Positions 49,659 through 56,405 of a DNA stretch of 64,000 bases are shown here, piece after piece. This stretch comes from Companilactobacillus pabuli (GTDB taxonomy: Bacteria; Bacillota; Bacilli; Lactobacillales; Lactobacillaceae). Below the pieces are notes generated by a model. That model was not told the origin of the DNA. It worked only from the letters and a program-made list of their open reading frames with translations, and ran no database searches. The stretch's first letter is position 1; each line of letters opens with the position of its first letter. The stretch is from the NCBI RefSeq assembly GCF_014058425.1, contig NZ_CP049366.1:310001-374000 (forward strand), written 5' to 3'. Position numbers and translations under genes: made by a program.

Positions 49659-50033
49659 GTGGTAAAGATGAAGTGTCAGGAACTGTAGCCCTGAATGATT
49701 TTGATTAAGAAAGTTTTATCTCTGAAGTTTGGTAAGATTAGTACAAAGCAAATGAAAGTTAGAGTCAGTACAGTTCAACGACATTTTTGGGACTAGTGCC
49801 AAAAGTTAACATAAGATCGACCTAAAAAGTAGTCGCGCAAACTCAATACATGTTGCATTAGGATCCATTAGTTGAACAATATACATGTGTTAATAAAGTA
49901 AGATATGTTGCAAGTAGTAAGATTTAGAATTTAGATTCAATGTTTAAGTTTTAAAGTTGATGAAACTACAGTAAATTTCATCTTGCCACTTATATCTAAC
50001 TGAGGACTCCCAGAGTGTGGGAGTTCTTTTTTT
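49659..50033 (+). ncRNA. Tandem structured RNA, copy B (~375 nt)
   Basis: Second copy, strongly diverged in some stretches but identical in blocks, such as AACATAAGATCGACCTAA and CGCGCAA. The closing helix is kept although its 3' arm reads TTGCCAC instead of TTACCAC (U-A becomes U-G). GAACTGTA (49680) with TACAGTTC (49769), GTTCAAC (49773) with GTTGAAC (49871), and GATGAAA with TTTCATC are all retained. Both RNAs also carry the six-codon frame ATG AAG TGT CAR GAA CTG TAG at the 5' end, without a clear ribosome-binding site. Confidence 0.75.
50004..50033 (+). terminator. Terminator of RNA B
   Basis: GGACTCCC-AGAGTGT-GGGAGTTC followed by seven Ts; it shares only the GGACT start with the RNA A terminator. 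Confidence 0.9.
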
Positions 50034-50131
50034 ATGCTTAAATATACAAATCAGCAATCTCAAGCAATAATCATTGGTCAAAGCTAGAACTCGCCGTAAA
50101 ATGTGGTAAATATTAAAAGAGGCGAGTAGCC

Positions 50132-50293
50132 ATGAAAAAGCTATTACAATTGATCCTGGTTATCATTGATCTTTGCATAATGATTACTGCACCGTTAGTT
50201 ATTGCAATAATTGCTTTTGTTATAGGGATGTTATTTCTATTCCACTATATTTTTGATTTTGAAGAAAAAACTGAACATACAAAAAAAGATTGA
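50132..50293 (+). CDS. 53-residue membrane protein, unknown
   Basis: Short frame beginning MKKLLQLILVIIDLCIMI, with one or two hydrophobic helices (residues ~4-38) and a charged C-terminus (DFEEKTEHTKKD). AGAGGCGAG precedes the ATG. It lies between RNA B and a convergent SLAP-3D gene and shares a terminator with it. No family recognised. Confidence 0.6.
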   Translation: MKKLLQLILVIIDLCIMITAPLVIAIIAFVIGMLFLFHYIFDFEEKTEHTKKD

Positions 50294-50319
50294 ACCCCTC
50301 ACAGATTCAATCTTTTTTA
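50281..50319. terminator. Bidirectional terminator
   Basis: AAAAAAGATTGAA / TTCAATCTTTTTT around an 11-base loop, shared by the small + strand gene and the SLAP-3D gene. Confidence 0.85.
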
Positions 50320-50334
50320 TTTGTCTATTTAATT

Positions 50335-51123
50335 TTAGCCAATTACTTGAACAGTAACGTTTTGACGACCAAATTGTAATGCTTGTGAATTAGGCATTGC
50401 GATGTCTAATTGGTTAGGATTGCTGTAAGCGAATAGTCCTGTATCATTAACAACACGGTCATAAGTATTACCACTACCGTCAGTAATTCTTAAGTGTGTA
50501 CCCTTAGGGAATTTTGAAAGGTTGGCAGCAACACCGCTGTAACCCATGTTTGAACCTAAAACAACAGGATCGTAAGCTGTGGCAGACATTGTCAAAGTTT
50601 GTTTAACGTTGTCGTTTGAAAGGTATTCACCATTGATCCAACGACTTTTACCAACATCATACCAAGTAGTACCGTTGGCATCAGTTTTGCTTTCGTAAAC
50701 GTGGACTGTAGAGCCACCATTTACTGAGCCAACATAGTTACCATTTGGTGCATCATAGAGGTTTACACCACCATTATTCTTAACGTACATATCTTTGTCT
50801 AAAGAAACTGCTGGAGCTTCAGTAGATAGGTCAGTAGCTGCAACCCATGTGTTTGTGGCTACTTGGTAATATGTTACGCCATTAACGTTAGTAATTTTGT
50901 TTGTAATCCAAGCTGACTTGTTAGCTAGGCTACGACTTGTTGTGGACATTGTATCATTTGACAATGAGTAAAGTTGTGCCCCATTGTTATTTGTAATATA
51001 TATAACACTACTAGTATCGATTGATGCAACTGCAGCATTAACAGTTTGTGTTTGTGTACTGATTCCCATTAATGCAAGTGTTGTAACTGTTAGTATGGAT
51101 GCTGCAATTTTTTTGATCTTCAT
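50335..51123 (-). CDS. Secreted SLAP + 3D-domain protein
   Basis: 262 residues: signal peptide ending near VNAAVA, two SLAP/SH3-like wall-binding units (residues ~38-100 and ~110-170, the first with YYQVATNTWVAATDLS), and a C-terminal 3D double-psi barrel domain (MSATAYDP, KFPKGTHLRI, VNDTGLFAY, LDIAMPNSQAL) holding the conserved aspartates. In other Firmicutes 3D domains occur in peptidoglycan lytic or resuscitation-type proteins. A wall-turnover role is inferred. Third SLAP protein in the window. Confidence 0.83.
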   Translation of the reverse strand: MKIKKIAASILTVTTLALMGISTQTQTVNAAVASIDTSSVIYITNNNGAQLYSLSNDTMSTTSRSLANKSAWITNKITNVNGVTYYQVATNTWVAATDLSTEAPAVSLDKDMYVKNNGGVNLYDAPNGNYVGSVNGGSTVHVYESKTDANGTTWYDVGKSRWINGEYLSNDNVKQTLTMSATAYDPVVLGSNMGYSGVAANLSKFPKGTHLRITDGSGNTYDRVVNDTGLFAYSNPNQLDIAMPNSQALQFGRQNVTVQVIG

Positions 51124-51306
51124 TATAAAATGATTCCCCCGAATTATAAAAACTTGTATTTGTTTTTATTAATTTTTCTCAACGGAAATAATCATATAAC
51201 GTCTAGACCAAGAAATGTTGAATATAACCCAACTGTAAATTAGTTATAACTGAACTGTAAAAGGTACGTAATCGTATTGAAATACAAAATAGTCAAAAAA
51301 CACTAA

Positions 51307-51786
51307 TTATTTTTCTGAATATTTTTTAATTCCTTCAAGCATGTCGTCAATGTTGTTGACCATCATACCATTCATTTTGATCAAACCGATTGTGTAATTG
51401 TTGATATAAGCAAAAGGATTTTCTCCGATAGTCTTAACAGCCTCAAGCTTTTCAGGGTTTTCGAAACCGTGTTGACGTAGGTCAGTATAAACGCCAATAA
51501 CAGGTATTTCTTTACCGAAGGCCAGACCAATTTCAGAAGCTACACCATCGTCCATTGTGTCACCATCTAGGATAGCTACTACTAAATCAGAAGAAAGAAG
51601 TTCTTTATTGTCTTCTTGAGCAATTTTAATTGAATCAGCGTAATTCATTTTGTCATTAATGTCGCCATTTTCTTGAGGAAGATAGACCTCAATGTTACCG
51701 TCCATCTTTCTGATTTTCTCAACCACATATTCGTTAAACATACGGTCAGCTAAAGCAAACAATCCGTTGGCAAAATAGATTTTCAT
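51307..51786 (-). CDS. Nucleoside 2-deoxyribosyltransferase family protein
   Basis: Transfers deoxyribose between bases in nucleotide salvage, or acts as a deoxynucleoside-5'-monophosphate N-glycosidase relative. Family features: N-terminal KIYFANGLFALADR, DLVVAILDGDTMDDGVASEIGLAFG (active-site Asp/Glu region) and a C-terminal NNYTIGLIKMNG. I choose MKIYFANG (51786), preceded by AAGGA, over the frame start at 51834. 159 residues. Confidence 0.87.
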   Translation of the reverse strand: MKIYFANGLFALADRMFNEYVVEKIRKMDGNIEVYLPQENGDINDKMNYADSIKIAQEDNKELLSSDLVVAILDGDTMDDGVASEIGLAFGKEIPVIGVYTDLRQHGFENPEKLEAVKTIGENPFAYINNYTIGLIKMNGMMVNNIDDMLEGIKKYSEK

Positions 51787-51874
51787 TATTATTAAATCCT
51801 TCTTTCTTTTATTTGTTCTGTAATATTTTAGCATGTATAAATGGATAAAAGATATTTAGTTTGGTAAAAATATG

Positions 51875-52040
51875 CCGTCGTCCACAAAAGTCTTGTGATT
51901 GGCTGGAACGCTGGCGACGCCACTTGGAGCCTTTGCTAAGCCCAAGACCGGGCGAAGTCTTCAAGCTGGGTCTTATTCTAAGCGATAAATCGCTAAGAAT
52001 AATTTGCCGGCTGAGCCATCACAAGACTTTTGTTACCGAC
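51875..52040 (-). repeat. Y-shaped structured repeat, copy R5 (most diverged)
   Basis: Reverse-oriented copy. The basal stem has an entirely different sequence (ACAAAAGTCTTGTGATGGCT with AGCCAATCACAAGACTTTTGT) but still forms 20 pairs with the same single bulged A beside GGCT/AGCC. Hairpin TTATTCTTAGCGA/TCGCTTAGAATAA and a second arm with GCCC/GGGC are retained, as is CGTTCCAGCC. Strong evidence that the fold is what is conserved. Confidence 0.8.
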
Positions 52041-52186
52041 TAAATTTCATCTGCTATTTGAAATACATTGTTTAATAGCGAAACATACGCAATATACCAT
52101 TTTTTATAAAATAAAATATTCCAATATTTAATAGAAAGTTTTATTAAAATAGAAGTTTTAAATAGTTAATTTGTATATACAATTTA

Positions 52187-52290
52187 CCTGTGAGATTCAA
52201 AAGCACAAGAATCCGATTTGTTTTAGTTTCCACCAGGGGGACGGGCTCGGATTTGAGGGCTGTGGTTTTGAATCCTACTACCTCACTTTT
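52187..52290. other. Long imperfect hairpin, possible structured RNA
   Basis: Nested helices GTGAG/CTCAC (52190 and 52282), GATTCAAAA/TTTTGAATC (52194 and 52266) and AATCCGA/TCGGATT (52210 and 52247) enclose a G-rich apex (CCAGGGGGACGGG). TTTT follows on the + strand. The strand is uncertain. It does not match SRP, 6S or a T-box. Together with R5 and the ilvE terminator this fills the 560-bp gap upstream of the deoxyribosyltransferase gene. Confidence 0.5.
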
Positions 52291-52304
52291 CTTAACAATA
52301 TATG

Positions 52305-52339
52305 AAAAAAGGTCGCAGACATTAATCTGCGGCCTTTTT
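52305..52339 (-). terminator. Terminator after ilvE
   Basis: AAAAAGGCCGCAGA / TCTGCGACCTTTTTT read on the - strand. Confidence 0.88.
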
Positions 52340-52348
52340 GATTAGTTA

Positions 52349-53380
52349 TTATTCTACTACTTGAACCCAACCTTCAGGTGCTTCAACAGTACCGAATTGA
52401 ATTCCAGTTAATGTATCATACAATTTCTTAGTTACAGGACCAACTTCAGTTTCACTGTAGAAGACGTGAAGGTTGCCGTTGTGTTCCAAACCACCAATAG
52501 GTGAGATAACAGCGGCAGTACCACAAGCACCGGCTTCAGCAAATCTGTCTAGTTGATCAATATATACGTCGCCTTCTTCAGCGCCAAGTCCCAAACGGTT
52601 CTTAGCTAACCAAAGTAGTGAGTATTTAGTGATGCTTGGAAGAATAGAAGGTGATTTAGGTGTTACAAAGACATTGTCCTTAGTAATACCAAAGAAGTTA
52701 GCTGATCCAACTTCTTCAATCTTCTTATGTTCGATTGGATCCAAGTAAACACAATCGGCAAAGCCATTATCGTGAGCTTTAGCACCAGGATAAAGACTAG
52801 CGGCATAGTTACCACCAACTTTACTTTGACCAGTACCTTTATGAGCAGCACGGTCGTATTGTGAAGTAGTGAAGTTAACTGGTGTAAGTCCACCCTTGAA
52901 GTAATTACCAACTGGCATTGCGAAGATGGTAAAGATGTATTCTGGGGCAGCGTGGACACCGATTTGTTCACCAGTACCGATAATCAAAGGACGAATATAA
53001 AGTGTGGCACCATTGCCATAAGGTGGTACGAAGTCAGCATTAGCTTTTACAACTGATTTTACTGCTTCTACGAATTTGTCTTCTGGGAAAACAGGCATCA
53101 AGAGTCGTTCACATGAGTCCTTTAAACGTTTAGCATTGCGGTCGGGTCTGAACAATTGAATTTTGCCATCTGGAGTACGATAAGCTTTCATACCTTCAAA
53201 AGCTGCTTGACCGTAGTGCAAGACTGGGGAAGCCTCACTAATGTGAAGTGTACTATCTTCTGTTAGTCCAGCATCTTGCCATGCGCCGTCTTTCCAATGT
53301 GCAGTAAAACGGTAAGGTAAGTCCATATAATTGAAACCTAGATTGTTCCAATCAATTTTTGTTGCATCTGCTTTTGCCAT
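52349..53380 (-). CDS. ilvE: Branched-chain amino acid aminotransferase
   Basis: PLP-dependent fold-type IV transaminase interconverting branched-chain amino acids and 2-oxo acids. The PLP lysine is in TGQSKVGGNYAASL; other signatures are HYGQAAFEGMKAYR, RLLMPVFPED and EVGSANFFGI, with a C-terminal AEAGACGTAAVISPIG. 343 residues. AGGAGATA lies before the ATG. No other branched-chain biosynthesis genes are nearby, so a catabolic or flavour-type role is as likely. Confidence 0.95.
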   Translation of the reverse strand: MAKADATKIDWNNLGFNYMDLPYRFTAHWKDGAWQDAGLTEDSTLHISEASPVLHYGQAAFEGMKAYRTPDGKIQLFRPDRNAKRLKDSCERLLMPVFPEDKFVEAVKSVVKANADFVPPYGNGATLYIRPLIIGTGEQIGVHAAPEYIFTIFAMPVGNYFKGGLTPVNFTTSQYDRAAHKGTGQSKVGGNYAASLYPGAKAHDNGFADCVYLDPIEHKKIEEVGSANFFGITKDNVFVTPKSPSILPSITKYSLLWLAKNRLGLGAEEGDVYIDQLDRFAEAGACGTAAVISPIGGLEHNGNLHVFYSETEVGPVTKKLYDTLTGIQFGTVEAPEGWVQVVE

Positions 53381-53406
53381 ATTTTATATCTCCTTTGTTA
53401 AATTTT

Positions 53407-53443
53407 ATCTAATAAATTAATAACATTATTAAATTTATTAGAT
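53407..53443 (-). promoter_or_regulatory. Near-perfect 37-bp palindrome in ilvE leader
   Basis: Arms ATCTAATAAATT and AATTTATTAGAT, with inner AATAA/TTATT, between the ilvE promoter and its ribosome-binding site. It could be an operator or an mRNA hairpin. It does not match a T-box. Confidence 0.6.
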
Positions 53444-53445
53444 TC

Positions 53446-53474
53446 ATAATAGTTAACATGCCAAAAAGTGTCAA
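53446..53474 (-). promoter_or_regulatory. ilvE promoter
   Basis: On the - strand TTGACA (53474-53469), 17 bases, TATTAT (53451-53446). Confidence 0.78.
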
Positions 53475-53568
53475 TGATAAATTGGAATTTTTTTAATGAT
53501 TCTTTTGATTAAGCAAAATTATGAAAACTGGGTACAATAGGGATGATATAGATTAGGAGTGATTTAAT

Positions 53569-54420
53569 TTGAGCAAAAAGAAAATAAATATTGCTATAAT
53601 TATGGTTTTTTTGTTGCTGATTGGTGGAATATTCACCTTCAGTAATTCGACTCAAGCGGCTACTAAAAAGAAGTACGTCCAAGAATCGATTCCTACCATC
53701 TTTTTTCACGGCTATGCCAGCAGTTACCATGCTGAAGAACAAATGACTGGGGCTATTAAAAAAGCCGGTGTAACGAAGACTATTGTGCGTGTTAACGTCA
53801 GTCCTAACGGTTATGCTAAGATGATTGGTTCAATTCCTAAAAAAGCTAAAAATCCTATCGTTGAGGTAAATTTTGACAACAGTCGCAATGGCGATTACCA
53901 CACTCAAGGCCAGTGGGCTAAAAATGTTATCAAAGTTGTTCAGGAAGATTACAAGTGTAAGAAAGTTAATCTAGTCGGACATTCAATGGGAAATATGGCA
54001 ATCAATTACTATATTTTGGACAATCCCGGTTTGAAAGGCTTACCTAAAATTAATAAAGTCGTCGATATTGCCGGTCATTTTGATGGCATAATCGATGAGG
54101 ATGATGAGCCTAATGAAACAACACTTGATAAAAATGGTAAGCCGGATCGAATGAATTCTTTCTATAAAGAATTATTAACTTTGAGAAAGACTTATCCTAA
54201 AAATATTAAAGTATTAAATATTTATGGTGATAAAGATGACGGGACTCATTCTGATGGGGCGGTAACCAATGCTTCTTCTAAGTCTTTGAAGTATTTAATT
54301 TCAGGACGTGCTAAGTCTTATCAAGAAAAGAAAATCGTCGGTAAGATGGCAGCACATAGCAAGTTGCATGAGAATAAACAAGTCGACAAAATATTGATCA
54401 ACTTCCTATTTAAAAAATAA
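53569..54420 (+). CDS. DUF915-family secreted alpha/beta hydrolase
   Basis: 283 residues with a signal peptide (MSKKKINIAIIMVF..., likely cleavage after TQAA). Hydrolase features: TIFFHGYASSYHAEEQM (oxyanion region), nucleophile elbow GHSMGN near residue 139, and late Asp and His (GDKDDGTHSDGAV, AAHSKLHENK). Start TTG with AGGAGTGA upstream. Paralogue of the protein at 11694-12563, but with a cleavable-looking signal. The substrate is unknown; family members are often called cell-surface hydrolases. Confidence 0.86.
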   Translation: MSKKKINIAIIMVFLLLIGGIFTFSNSTQAATKKKYVQESIPTIFFHGYASSYHAEEQMTGAIKKAGVTKTIVRVNVSPNGYAKMIGSIPKKAKNPIVEVNFDNSRNGDYHTQGQWAKNVIKVVQEDYKCKKVNLVGHSMGNMAINYYILDNPGLKGLPKINKVVDIAGHFDGIIDEDDEPNETTLDKNGKPDRMNSFYKELLTLRKTYPKNIKVLNIYGDKDDGTHSDGAVTNASSKSLKYLISGRAKSYQEKKIVGKMAAHSKLHENKQVDKILINFLFKK

Positions 54421-54421
54421 T

Positions 54422-54481
54422 TAAAAAAGAACTATTAAATATTAAACTCCTAGAGAGAATATATTTAATAGTTCTTTTTTA
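54422..54481. terminator. Bidirectional terminator
   Basis: AAAAAAGAACTATTAAATAT / ATATTTAATAGTTCTTTTTT, between the convergent hydrolase and DUF1516 genes. Confidence 0.85.
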
Positions 54482-54820
54482 AGCAAATGGATACCATCCG
54501 GCAAGCGCAAAGCCGATTAAAGCAGTGACGATACAAAATATAATGACTGCCCAAATCAGTGATTTATTGATAGTTTTTTGAGCAAAAGCAATTTCAACCA
54601 ATGCAATAAATATTAATGCCACAATTATTTTTACAATCAATAGCATTGGTTCAACTGACCAAGCTCTGATTGCTAATTTGATACCGGTAATGATGATAAC
54701 GATATAACCAACACGCGTGATCATTTCGTAAATCTTTGTGTGTGAATTAGTAAATAATGCCAAAAGAATCATGATTGCCATGACTATCCAAGTAATTAAA
54801 TGCGTCCATAACCAACCCAT
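54479..54820 (-). CDS. DUF1516 (YisL-like) membrane protein
   Basis: 113-residue protein with four TM helices nearly filling the chain and very few charged residues (WLWTHLITWIVMAIMILLAL at the start). Matches the YisL/UPF0344 family in length and layout. Function unknown. GGAGG precedes the ATG. Confidence 0.82.
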   Translation of the reverse strand: MGWLWTHLITWIVMAIMILLALFTNSHTKIYEMITRVGYIVIIITGIKLAIRAWSVEPMLLIVKIIVALIFIALVEIAFAQKTINKSLIWAVIIFCIVTALIGFALAGWYPFA

Positions 54821-54855
54821 ATTTTGCCTCCTTGATACACTTTAATCTTAGCATT

Positions 54856-55015
54856 CCGTCCTCCATAGCAAAGAAAATTTGGCTTGAACGTAGTGGGCAC
54901 GATTTTGAGCTTTTGCATAAACCAAGTGCGCAAAATCTCAAAACTCGGCCTTATTCTAAGCAACAAGTTGCTAAGAATAATTTCACTACTGAGCCAATTT
55001 TCTTTGCTATTCCGG
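54856..55015 (-). repeat. Y-shaped structured repeat, copy R6
   Basis: Reverse-oriented and near-identical to R3 (two differences over 160 bp). It lies between the SHOCT gene and the DUF1516 gene and points the same way as both. Confidence 0.85.
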
Positions 55016-55057
55016 ACTAGATAGTAGTTTTATATTTTTATGGCTAAACAAATAAGC

Positions 55058-55105
55058 ATCCATTCAAAAATAGTCAAAACGACAATATTTGAATGGATGC
55101 TATTT
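55058..55105. repeat. GCATC-type hairpin module, copy at R6
   Basis: Arms GCATCCATTCAAA / TTTGAATGGATGC, with compensatory changes relative to the copies at 33727 and 41267. The linker from here to R6 (TTATTTGTTTAGCC-like) is also shared with the R4 locus. Confidence 0.75.
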
Positions 55106-55117
55106 TTTGCTTTTATA

Positions 55118-55345
55118 TTATTTCAATAAATTTTCTTTTCTCTTGCGATAGTCATCATCAGAAACATTACCTTTGGCGTATTCTTGATCAAGAATTTCTA
55201 AGGCACTAGTTTTTGAATGATTGCGGTTATTGTTGAGTAAGTACAAGACAACTAAAGCAACTAATAGAATGATGATTCCATAGAACCAAAATCCAGAACC
55301 CATGAAACCACCACCGAAACCACGACAATTAGCAAATCCCATCAT
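55118..55345 (-). CDS. SHOCT-domain small membrane protein
   Basis: 75 residues from ATG 55345 (AAGGAAG eight bases upstream; a GTG nine bases further is inside that site). A glycine-rich start (GFGGGFMGSGF), one TM helix (residues ~20-40), then a C-terminal SHOCT motif (ALEILDQEYAKGNVSDDDYRKRKENLL). SHOCT modules are short oligomerisation or tethering motifs; the role here is unknown. Confidence 0.85.
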   Translation of the reverse strand: MMGFANCRGFGGGFMGSGFWFYGIIILLVALVVLYLLNNNRNHSKTSALEILDQEYAKGNVSDDDYRKRKENLLK

Positions 55346-55415
55346 AGTTATCACTTCCTTAAAGTATTTCTATTTTAATTGTAAGGAAGAAGTATTTTAG
55401 GAGCAATCAAACTGC

Positions 55416-56405
55416 TTAGTTGGTACTTTGGCGGAAGACTAATTTTGTAGCTAGAATGACTTTTTTGGCAACGTGTCGAGGGTTAGTTAAGACATCTTGG
55501 ATTGAATCGACAGCTGTCTCTCCCATTTGAATTGTGGCCACAGCGACTGAGCTGAGTTCAGGATTTACGAGACTAGCTATGGAAGTGTCATTGAAACTAA
55601 AGATTTGAACTTGGTCAGGCACAGAAATTTGTTCTTCCTGCAGAGCCTTCAGGGCACCACTAGCCATTGGGTCGTTAGAAATGAAGAAGGCTTTTGGCAA
55701 ATTGGGCAACATTTTAATAGCTTGTTTCATTTGTTGATAACCGGATTCCTTCGTGAAATCACCCTTGAAACAAAGTTCAGCTTTAAAAATACTGTGCTTG
55801 TTCATAGCCTGTTGAAAACTATTGAAGCGAAAGTCGGGGATGATTCGTTTGTCATCAGTGGAAGTTTCTTCGCCATAGATTAAACCAATATCAGAAATAT
55901 TTTGACTAGCAAAGTAGTCAATAACTTGTTCAATACCGTAATTGAAATCAGGTAAAACTGTATCAAAACCCTTAGCAAATTGGTCATCGTCAATGAAGAC
56001 TAAATTGGAACTGATTCGTTTCATAGTCATTACTTGGTCTGAACTGAATTTTCCGATAGCAATGATTCCGTCGATGTCATTTGGAATTTGTTCCAAGTCA
56101 TTGTGAAAGATTCTTAATATTTCAAAGCCGTATTTAGGAGCTTGTTGTTCGATACCTTCACGAATCGTCATATAGTAGAGGTCATCTTGTTCTTTTGATT
56201 CGGAATACCACTGAACTAAGGCGATGTGCTTTTGAAAACGAGAATTCTTGTGATTGGCTTTTTGATAGTTTAAGTCAGTCGCAATTTTTAGAATATTAGT
56301 CCGTGTTTGATCAGTGACTGATAAAGTCAAATCGTTGTTTAAAACTCGTGAAACTGTAGCGGCAGAAACGTGAGCTTTTTTGGCAATATCTCGTAAAGTA
56401 GCCAT
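55416..56405 (-). CDS. galR: LacI-family regulator of the galactose operon
   Basis: N-terminal LacI HTH (ATLRDIAKKAHVSAATVSRVLNND) followed by a periplasmic-binding-protein-like effector domain; 329 residues. It is the last gene behind galK and galT and its start overlaps the galT stop, so it probably regulates this operon. It has the Lactobacillus GalR arrangement; the effector (galactose or a derivative) is inferred from context. Confidence 0.9.
   Translation of the reverse strand: MATLRDIAKKAHVSAATVSRVLNNDLTLSVTDQTRTNILKIATDLNYQKANHKNSRFQKHIALVQWYSESKEQDDLYYMTIREGIEQQAPKYGFEILRIFHNDLEQIPNDIDGIIAIGKFSSDQVMTMKRISSNLVFIDDDQFAKGFDTVLPDFNYGIEQVIDYFASQNISDIGLIYGEETSTDDKRIIPDFRFNSFQQAMNKHSIFKAELCFKGDFTKESGYQQMKQAIKMLPNLPKAFFISNDPMASGALKALQEEQISVPDQVQIFSFNDTSIASLVNPELSSVAVATIQMGETAVDSIQDVLTNPRHVAKKVILATKLVFRQSTN

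Noticed and set aside
49220-50033. Tandem RNAs as tmRNA, RNase P RNA or 6S RNA
   Set aside because: The length is close to tmRNA and RNase P, but there is no tRNA-like end or tag frame, no RNase P core (ACAGAAA-type segments), and two tandem inducible copies would be unusual for these essential RNAs.
52187-52290. tRNA, SRP RNA or T-box
   Set aside because: The TTTTGAATC segment resembles a T loop, but no acceptor or anticodon arm can be formed. The SRP GGAAG/GCAGC core and T-box AGGGTGG motif are absent.
53381-53568. T-box or leucine attenuator before ilvE
   Set aside because: No T-box sequence and no leader peptide rich in branched-chain codons. Only a promoter and an AT-rich palindrome are present.
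9768-55015. Y-shaped repeats as a CRISPR array or as IS ends
   Set aside because: Copies are dispersed singly and not regularly spaced, so this is not an array. Their ends do not match the ISL3 ends in this window.
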